From an uncultured Clostridiaceae bacterium (GTDB lineage: Bacteria > Bacillota > Clostridia > TANB77 > CAG-465), in assembly GCA_947381905.1 (NCBI GenBank), contig CANCXL010000019.1, positions 1 through 32,832 of the forward strand: a stretch of DNA of 32,832 nucleotides, given 5' to 3'. A program made the position numbers and the translations under genes. Positions 29,468 to 32,832 of this stretch are shown piece by piece (position 1 is the stretch's first letter; each line of letters begins with the position of its first letter). Under the pieces are notes generated by a model. That model made no database searches and was not told the origin of the DNA. It saw only the letters and a list, made by a program, of their open reading frames with translations.

Positions 29468-30002
29468 AAACTATATTTCGCAATTCCTCAGTTGTCATTC
29501 CTGCAAATGGATTATTTACATCAATTTTTCCACCAACTTCAATTTTATCTCTAAACATTCCTAAATGTTTTCCTAAAAGTTCTAAAGCTTTTGTTTTATC
29601 TAAGAGTTTTACTTTTCGCGTATCTCCTACTTTTTCTCTATTATCTCCATAGCCTTCATATTCTTCAAGCGTTTCTAACGAAATTATTGCTCCTGCTATA
29701 TCATTATCAATTTCTTTTATATTTTTTAATCCTCCAGAATCATTATATAAACTCCTGATATCAGCAAAAGCTATTTTAGCTAATTCTTGTATCACTTTAT
29801 CTTGTGTTACTTTTGTTCTTTTTTCTCTTTCCTTAATTTTATCTGAAATATATTTTTTAATGTCAGCAAATGTCAGCAATCTATTTCCATTTACTGTTGC
29901 TGTATGATCTTTTTTTACTTTTGGATAAGCGACCTTATATGCTCTTGTTGCATTAAGATCAATTAAGTATTCGTCACAAAATCTTTGTTGTGAATTTGTC
30001 AT
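29454..30002 (-). CDS. terS: Terminase small subunit
   Basis: The 182-residue protein recognises the packaging site and recruits the large subunit. It begins MTNSQQRFCDEYLIDLNATR then AYKVAYPKVKKDHTATVNG, a typical Terminase_2 helix-turn-helix region, followed by KVTQDKVIQELAKIAFADIR and a C-terminal NPFAGMTTEELRNIV motif. AAGGAGGGGG precedes the start. It is the first gene of the packaging-head-tail operon, with the RNA-rich region upstream. Confidence 0.93.
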   Translation of the reverse strand: MTNSQQRFCDEYLIDLNATRAYKVAYPKVKKDHTATVNGNRLLTFADIKKYISDKIKEREKRTKVTQDKVIQELAKIAFADIRSLYNDSGGLKNIKEIDNDIAGAIISLETLEEYEGYGDNREKVGDTRKVKLLDKTKALELLGKHLGMFRDKIEVGGKIDVNNPFAGMTTEELRNIVYGNK

Positions 30003-30037
30003 ACAAGCCCCCTCCTTATATTTATTTTTTATTCTAA

Positions 30038-30066
30038 TTGATTTATTTATATATTTATGCTATAAT
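30038..30066 (+). promoter_or_regulatory. Promoter of plus-strand tRNA-like transcript
   Basis: TTGATT (30038-30043) and TATAAT (30061-30066) are 17 bp apart, pointing away from the terminase gene and toward the tRNA-like sequence, which starts 26 nt downstream. Confidence 0.75.
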
Positions 30067-30092
30067 GCAATTGATATGGATTTATCATCTGT

Positions 30093-30166
30093 ACCACATT
30101 AGCTTAATTGGATAAAGCAACTGTTTGCCTAACAGTTAGATGCGGGTTCAAATCCCGTGTGTGAAA
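30093..30166 (+). tRNA. tRNA-like gene, anticodon GCC (Gly) as read, imperfect acceptor
   Basis: A 74-nt cloverleaf can be drawn: D arm GCTT/AAGC with a GG-containing loop, anticodon stem ACTGT/ACAGT with loop TTGCCTA, variable loop TAGAT, and T arm GCGGG-TTCAAAT-CCCGT. The acceptor stem is poor: five of seven pairs form, and the outer two are mismatched (AC against AA). CCA is not encoded. T at position 37 is unusual. If the loop is read as TTGCCTAA, it looks like an Arg(CCT) loop with one extra base. It has its own promoter and terminator, so it is expressed, but whether it is charged is doubtful. Confidence 0.6.
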
Positions 30167-30197
30167 CTTAACAAGTAAATCTTGTTTATCATATACG

Positions 30198-30232
30198 AAA
30201 GAGTATGTACTTTAATACATACTCTTTTATTT
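30198..30232 (+). terminator. Terminator of tRNA-like transcript
   Basis: A perfect 12-bp stem (AAAGAGTATGTA with TACATACTCTTT) and a 6-nt loop, followed by TATTTA on the plus strand. Confidence 0.8.
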
Positions 30233-30344
30233 ACATTATATATTTCTTTTAATAAAATTCTTACACCTGTTATTTTCAAATTCTAATCTACAGTTGTTTT
30301 TATTCCTTTTAGTATCTCTTACTCCTTTTATCTATTTAATAAAA

Positions 30345-30455
30345 CAGAAAACACCTACATATTTAGTAGGTGTAATCTAATATGCATTCTCTGATATAGC
30401 CCTGTGAGAAATGCAGTGGCTTACTAGTATTAGCCTTTGCTATATCTGCATTATA
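30345..30455 (-). ncRNA. Candidate structured RNA with pseudoknot and terminator
   Basis: Stem A pairs TGCATTCTC (30383-30391) with GAGAAATGCA (30406-30415). Stem B pairs GATATAGC (30393-30400), which lies in the loop of A, with GCTATATC (30439-30446), giving an H-type pseudoknot or two exclusive folds. A small GGCT/AGCC hairpin lies between. On the minus strand the element is followed by a terminator (ACACCTAC/GTAGGTGT, 30351-30373, then TTTTCTGTTTT) and preceded by a TATAAT. No recognised RNA family. Strand is inferred from the terminator. The adjoining 30233-30344 stretch contains no convincing gene. Confidence 0.45.
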
Positions 30456-30489
30456 ATATTGTGTTTGTTAAACACATAAAAAGAGTATA

Positions 30490-30518
30490 AAAAAAGTAGC
30501 CAAATTTAATTGACTACT
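30490..30518 (-). terminator. Minus-strand terminator upstream of pseudoknot region
   Basis: Minus-strand RNA pairs AGTAG-TCAA with TTGG-CTACT around a short loop, then TTTTTTTATA. It should stop transcripts coming from the tRNA/antitoxin region. Confidence 0.7.
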
Positions 30519-30554
30519 ATACTAAAAAATATATTTTTTATTGTCGGTATTTTC

Positions 30555-30584
30555 TTTACAATTATATAATCTCAATGATATAAT
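30555..30584 (+). promoter_or_regulatory. Promoter of candidate type I toxin mRNA
   Basis: TTTACA (30555-30560) and TATAAT (30579-30584) are separated by 18 bp; the transcript should start near 30590, just inside a hairpin whose 3' arm is the ribosome-binding site. Confidence 0.7.
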
Positions 30585-30620
30585 AATATCACCTGCCTAA
30601 AGATGGGAGGTGATAGCCTT

Positions 30621-30680
30621 ATGGCAGAAACAATTATATTCGTTATTGTATTAATTTTCTTCATAAGAGAATTAAAATAG
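30621..30680 (+). CDS. Candidate type I toxin peptide, 19 residues
   Basis: The ORF encodes MAETIIFVIVLIFFIRELK: an acidic N-terminus, a membrane helix and a basic end, the build of Fst- or Ldr-like membrane toxins. GGGAGGTG lies 8 nt upstream, but its AGGTG is the 3' arm of a 5' hairpin (CACCT paired with AGGTG, up to TATCACCT/AGGTGATA), which would restrict ribosome access, as in many type I toxin mRNAs. A terminator follows the ORF. The translation start overlaps a sequence repeated at 30789-30818, transcribed on the opposite strand from a second promoter (candidate antitoxin RNA). No match to a named family; toxicity is inferred. Confidence 0.6.
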   Translation: MAETIIFVIVLIFFIRELK

Positions 30681-30696
30681 CAATAACTTTCTTGAT

Positions 30697-30730
30697 GGCC
30701 TGTGTTCCTCCACAGGTCGTTATTATTATA
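30697..30730 (+). terminator. Terminator of candidate toxin mRNA
   Basis: CCTGTG (30699-30704) and CACAGG (30711-30716) form a 6-bp GC-rich stem with a TTCCTC loop, followed by a broken T-run. The loop is complementary to GAGGAA in the antitoxin RNA. Confidence 0.6.
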
Positions 30731-30752
30731 TTTCTATTTTTCATTTTTATAC

Positions 30753-30905
30753 AAAAAAGAAGATAAGACTTCCTCTTCTTACCTTCTAATAGCCTATGGC
30801 TTAACAATTATATTCGTTTTCTATAACTTTCCCTTTTCGAAAAGGAGGAAATAATATGGGATTCATATTATTCCATTGTGCAATAAGATTATATTCTCTT
30901 ATTGT
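30753..30905 (-). ncRNA. Candidate antisense antitoxin RNA (convergent, par-like)
   Basis: A consensus minus-strand promoter (30912-30940) and a terminator (7-bp stem AAGAAGA/TCTTCTT at 30757-30780, then TTTTTT) define an RNA of about 150 nt. Within it the complement of 30789-30818 can pair with the start region of the toxin mRNA: ATAGCC and TATGGC blocks and an identical 16-bp AACAATTATATTCGTT (30803-30818 and 30629-30644). A second repeat, TTATTGTATTAAT, lies at 30643-30655 and 30899-30911, at the 5' end of this RNA. Convergent transcription over direct repeats is the defining layout of the Fst/par loci. The RNA also contains a palindromic CCTTTTCGAAAAGG hairpin. Confidence 0.6.
30789..30818. 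repeat. Direct repeat of toxin translation-start region
   Basis: Compared with 30613-30644, this copy shares ATAGCC, TATGGC and the 16-bp AACAATTATATTCGTT, differing by small indels between the blocks. Because the two copies are transcribed in opposite directions, the RNAs are complementary here. Confidence 0.85.
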
Positions 30906-30911
30906 ATTAAT

Positions 30912-30940
30912 ATTATAGCAATAATTGTTTTAATTGTCAA
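30912..30940 (-). promoter_or_regulatory. Consensus promoter of candidate antitoxin RNA
   Basis: On the minus strand TTGACA (30940-30935) and TATAAT (30917-30912) are exactly 17 bp apart, a perfect consensus and stronger than the toxin promoter, as expected for an antisense antitoxin. Confidence 0.85.
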
Positions 30941-31151
30941 CAATTAAAGCCTACAATTAGATAACATTATTATGTAAATTGGTATTTTATAGTATATATT
31001 AAGATATTGTATAGATATACTACAGCACTTTTAACTTTACATTTTTATGTTTTGTACACTCAAAAATACATATAAGGACAGATTTCACTCTGTCCTATAT
31101 TATATGAGGTTGATATATAAAAAAGGTGTTCTACCTTATCTGCATTCAATT

Positions 31152-31239
31152 TGGCGGAAGAAAAAGGATTCGAACCTTTGCGCCTTTTAAAGCCTAACAG
31201 TTTAGCAGACTGTCCCCTTTACCTCTTGGGTATTCTTCC
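31152..31239 (-). tRNA. tRNA-Ser(GCT)
   Basis: An 88-nt tRNA with a perfect 7-bp acceptor (GGAAGAA/TTCTTCC), discriminator G and encoded CCA. The D arm is CCC/GGG, the anticodon stem ACAGT/ACTGT with loop CTGCTAA (anticodon GCT, reading AGC/AGU), a class II variable arm (about 17 nt), and T arm AAAGG-TTCGAAT-CCTTT. All invariant features are present, so it should be functional. It is 8 nt downstream of the tRNA-Leu-like element on the same strand; a hairpin at 31075-31096 (AGGACAG/CTGTCCT) may end the transcript. Confidence 0.93.
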
Positions 31240-31247
31240 AAATAAAA

Positions 31248-31380
31248 AAATATAGGTTGGGATTTGCACCCAACATGCTACTTGTATTAATCGTTCACTA
31301 TAACAGAAAGGAGGTGAATGTATTCTTTTTCGTAGCGTAGTGGCTCATTCTACTCTGTCTACCTATTCCAGCACTATATT
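31248..31380 (-). tRNA. tRNA-Leu(GAG)-like element with oversized variable arm
   Basis: Acceptor arms AATATAG and CTATATT pair perfectly, and the pairing extends to 12 bp outward. The D arm (CTG-GAATAGGTAGA-CAG) matches the tRNA-Leu pattern. The anticodon loop ATGAGCC carries GAG, with one A-A mismatch at the stem base. The T arm is TTGGG-TGCAAAT-CCCAA (T55 replaced by G). Where the variable arm should be about 15 nt there are over 50: a GCTAC/GTAGC stem encloses a second TTCAC/GTGAA hairpin. No CCA is encoded. It is either an expanded, possibly repurposed tRNA or a degraded tRNA with an insertion. Confidence 0.5.
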
Positions 31381-31486
31381 TTTTTAAACACATAGTTTAC
31401 TTATACGACTATTCAATTTGTAAAAATTCCTTAATAGTCTTTGTCCTTTAATATTGTTCGTATAGAACATTGTATATTATCATAAG

Positions 31487-31517
31487 AGGAAGAGCATCTT
31501 TAACTCTTCCTTCTTTG
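31487..31517. terminator. Hairpin terminator upstream of tRNA region
   Basis: An 8-bp stem (AGGAAGAG with CTCTTCCT) with a 9-nt loop is followed by TCTTTG on the plus strand. It lies between the ArpU-like gene and the tRNAs. The rest of 31381-31601 is AT-rich with no gene visible. Confidence 0.6.
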
Positions 31518-31601
31518 ACCTATATATACTATAACATATTTGTTTTTTAAAAACCTGGATTTTTTTCGTTATTTTTTCGGTAAAATTTCGGTACATTTTC
31601 G

Positions 31602-32177
31602 TTATTTTATATCATAATATGCATAAACTCTAAAGCATTCTCTTTTAAATTCGTGCGAATAGTCTATCTTGTTATATGGTATAGACAATATATATTCAAT
31701 CATATATTTTAGCCCATCATACATTAAGTGTTGCATTCTATCATATCCTATAGTTTTCTCCCTTCTAAACTTGTTATTGAAACTAATATCTATGTCTTTC
31801 CACTTCATTTTATCTATTAAATTGCATTCGATAATAAAACTTGCTTCTTGATTTATTTCATCTAGATAATCAAGCGCTTTATCCATCAAATACATTTTTC
31901 TATATAAAGAATTTCTTTTATCTGTATATTTTTTTACTTCTTCTTTCGCTTTCTTTTTACCTATACTTTTTAAATTATATTCTATTTCTTGTGGTGCTAT
32001 ATTCTTTCTACTAGTTTGCACTGCAAGTTTTTCTTCTTCTATCTTTACTAACTCTATGATTTTATCATCAGAACTTAAACAATCATTATAATAAGCTATA
32101 GTATCATTATAATTTTGAATTAATGTTCTATATCTATCTATATTTTTAAACCATTCTTTTAAATCTTTTGTATTCAT
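31602..32177 (-). CDS. ArpU/RinA-family late transcription regulator
   Basis: This 191-residue helical protein has EWFKNIDRYRTLIQNYNDTI at the start, a coiled middle (EEVKKYTDKRNSLYRKMYLM) and a C-terminal sigma-region-4-like helix-turn-helix area (IIECNLIDKMKWKDIDISFN, then GYDRMQHLMYDGLKYMIEYI). Proteins of this type lie just before the terminase in Firmicute phages and switch on late packaging and structural genes. It is the last gene of the upstream region, separated from the terminase by the RNA-rich 1.6 kb stretch. A clear AGGAGGG site precedes the ATG. Confidence 0.85.
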   Translation of the reverse strand: MNTKDLKEWFKNIDRYRTLIQNYNDTIAYYNDCLSSDDKIIELVKIEEEKLAVQTSRKNIAPQEIEYNLKSIGKKKAKEEVKKYTDKRNSLYRKMYLMDKALDYLDEINQEASFIIECNLIDKMKWKDIDISFNNKFRREKTIGYDRMQHLMYDGLKYMIEYILSIPYNKIDYSHEFKRECFRVYAYYDIK

Positions 32178-32199
32178 ATTTCCCTCCTATTTAATTAAT

Positions 32200-32799
32200 C
32201 TATATTTTATATTCTATATTTCTAAATTGCTCATGGGTTACTATAGATTTAATTTCCTCTTTTATATATTTTAGTGGCATATAATCAGTCATCAAATATA
32301 TTTTATTATTTTGCTTTCTTATTTCTATAACTTCTTTTCCATTTACATAGTCTCCTTTTCCACTCTTACCTACCTTTTTCATATTTTCTATTCTTAAATT
32401 TGAGTTTACTAATCCTGTCTCTATTGAATGTTTAATATTTTCGCTATTTGTAACCCATTCGAGATTATCCATGCAATTATTTTGTTTATTACCATCTTTA
32501 TGATTTACTTGAGGTTTATTTTCTGGATTTGGTATAAATGCTTCTGCTACTAATCTATGAATTTTAAAAGCTTTTCCTCTGGAATTGTTATTATATAATA
32601 CTATTCCTAAATATCCTTTACTTCGTACAAGTGGTTTAAGTATTTTTTCTTCTTTAAATACTTTAGTTACATTTTTTATCCCAACATTAACCATTTTTGC
32701 TTTCCTTCTTATATGTCCAAGTGTGCTTACCTGATATTTTTCATAGCCTTTTATATCTTTCCATACTTCTCCTATATCTACTTTTATTTCATCTTTCAC
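32200..32799 (-). CDS. NUMOD4-HNH homing endonuclease
   Basis: The 199-residue protein starts at GTG 32799 with AAGGTG about 6 nt upstream. It has a NUMOD4 motif (EVWKDIKGYEKYQVSTLGHI), an HNH core (KIHRLVAEAFIPNPENKPQV, NHKDGNKQNNCMDNLEWVTN) and a C-terminal region without NUMOD1 (VIEIRKQNNKIYLMTDYMPL). It is clearly related to the HNH protein at 22898-23551 over the first 110 residues, with an unrelated C-terminus. It is a selfish homing endonuclease inserted before the late regulator. The catalytic His-Asn-His set appears intact. Confidence 0.92.
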   Translation of the reverse strand: MKDEIKVDIGEVWKDIKGYEKYQVSTLGHIRRKAKMVNVGIKNVTKVFKEEKILKPLVRSKGYLGIVLYNNNSRGKAFKIHRLVAEAFIPNPENKPQVNHKDGNKQNNCMDNLEWVTNSENIKHSIETGLVNSNLRIENMKKVGKSGKGDYVNGKEVIEIRKQNNKIYLMTDYMPLKYIKEEIKSIVTHEQFRNIEYKI

Positions 32800-32802
32800 A
32801 AT

Positions 32803-32832
32803 TTACACCTTCTCTACTAATCCTGCTTGAAT
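32803..32832 (-). CDS. Partial C-terminus of upstream gene
   Basis: Only IQAGLVEKV and a stop codon are visible before the window edge. The stop lies 3 nt before the GTG start of the HNH gene, suggesting coupling, but the frame is too short to identify. Confidence 0.3.
   Translation of the reverse strand: MQAGLVEKV

Noticed and set aside
30236-30335. Minus-strand open frame (RDTKRNKNNCRLEFENN...)
   Set aside because: It follows an AAAAGGAG, but there is no ATG, GTG or TTG at a proper distance.
30383-30446. Hammerhead ribozyme core
   Set aside because: A CTGAT followed by a later GAGAAA was noticed, but the invariant CTGATGA and GAAA core is not present in the right arrangement.
30856-30918. 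Plus-strand 20-residue hydrophobic ORF after AAAGGAGG
   Set aside because: It has a good ribosome-binding site, but no plus-strand promoter is evident and it is antisense to the candidate antitoxin RNA. It might be a second toxin copy, so it is left as uncertain.
31318-31335. Short ORF after AGAAAGGAGGTGA on the plus strand
   Set aside because: It stops after only five to eight codons and no plus-strand promoter is visible; the sequence is better explained as part of the tRNA-like element on the minus strand, though it is recorded there as an alternative.

Overview
The window is about 33 kb of very AT-rich DNA (strong AGGAGG ribosome-binding sites, consensus sigma-70-type promoters) from a tailed phage or prophage of a low-GC Gram-positive bacterium, most likely a gut-associated Firmicute (Clostridia or Bacilli). 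Nearly all genes lie on the minus strand and form the late region of a long-tailed, non-contractile (siphovirus) phage, so it is best read from right to left. No integrase, replication gene or lysogeny repressor is visible; both ends of the phage are cut or lie elsewhere.

Right to left: a NUMOD4/HNH endonuclease and an ArpU/RinA-like late regulator (31.6-32.8 kb); a 1.6 kb protein-poor RNA region (30.0-31.6 kb) with a tRNA-Ser(GCT), a tRNA-Leu(GAG)-like gene with an oversized variable arm, a candidate Fst/par-like type I toxin-antitoxin locus, a possible pseudoknotted RNA and a tRNA-like gene with its own promoter and terminator; packaging and head genes (small and large terminase, portal, gp7-like minor head protein with an HEXXH motif); accessory island 2 (22.6-24.6 kb); scaffold, major capsid protein, four connector/completion proteins, tail tube protein, tail chaperones joined by a -1 reading-frame overlap, an orphan PemK/MazF-like gene and the tape measure protein; accessory island 1 (9.6-14.5 kb); distal tail and hub proteins, a BppU-like fibre; then holin-like proteins and an amidase. 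At the far left, opposing ribbon-helix-helix (RHH) genes sit beside an array of six short inverted repeats.

The most interesting content is in the two islands. Both carry the same cassette in the same order: an RHH repressor with a two-site operator over its promoter, a short RNA transcribed convergently from a consensus promoter inside the RHH operon, a variable ORF, a paralogous 55-residue membrane protein, then an effector gene (KilAC antirepressor in island 1, NUMOD4-HNH-NUMOD1 endonuclease in island 2). A sequence of about 108 bp upstream of the RHH gene is also duplicated. The terminator loops of the two short RNAs contain an 11-nt perfectly complementary segment. The plan resembles the immI region of phage P22 (Arc/Mnt RHH repressors, sar antisense RNA, Ant antirepressor), but here it is duplicated and embedded in the structural operon.

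Island 1 also holds typical morons, each with its own promoter and terminator: a SHOCT-domain membrane protein, a membrane-anchored FxLYD-like protein and a Panacea-type toxin-antitoxin pair. A leftover, diverged copy of the tape measure 3' end between two of them records the recombination that brought cargo in. Function calls rest on reading the translated sequences and on family knowledge; no database search was run.
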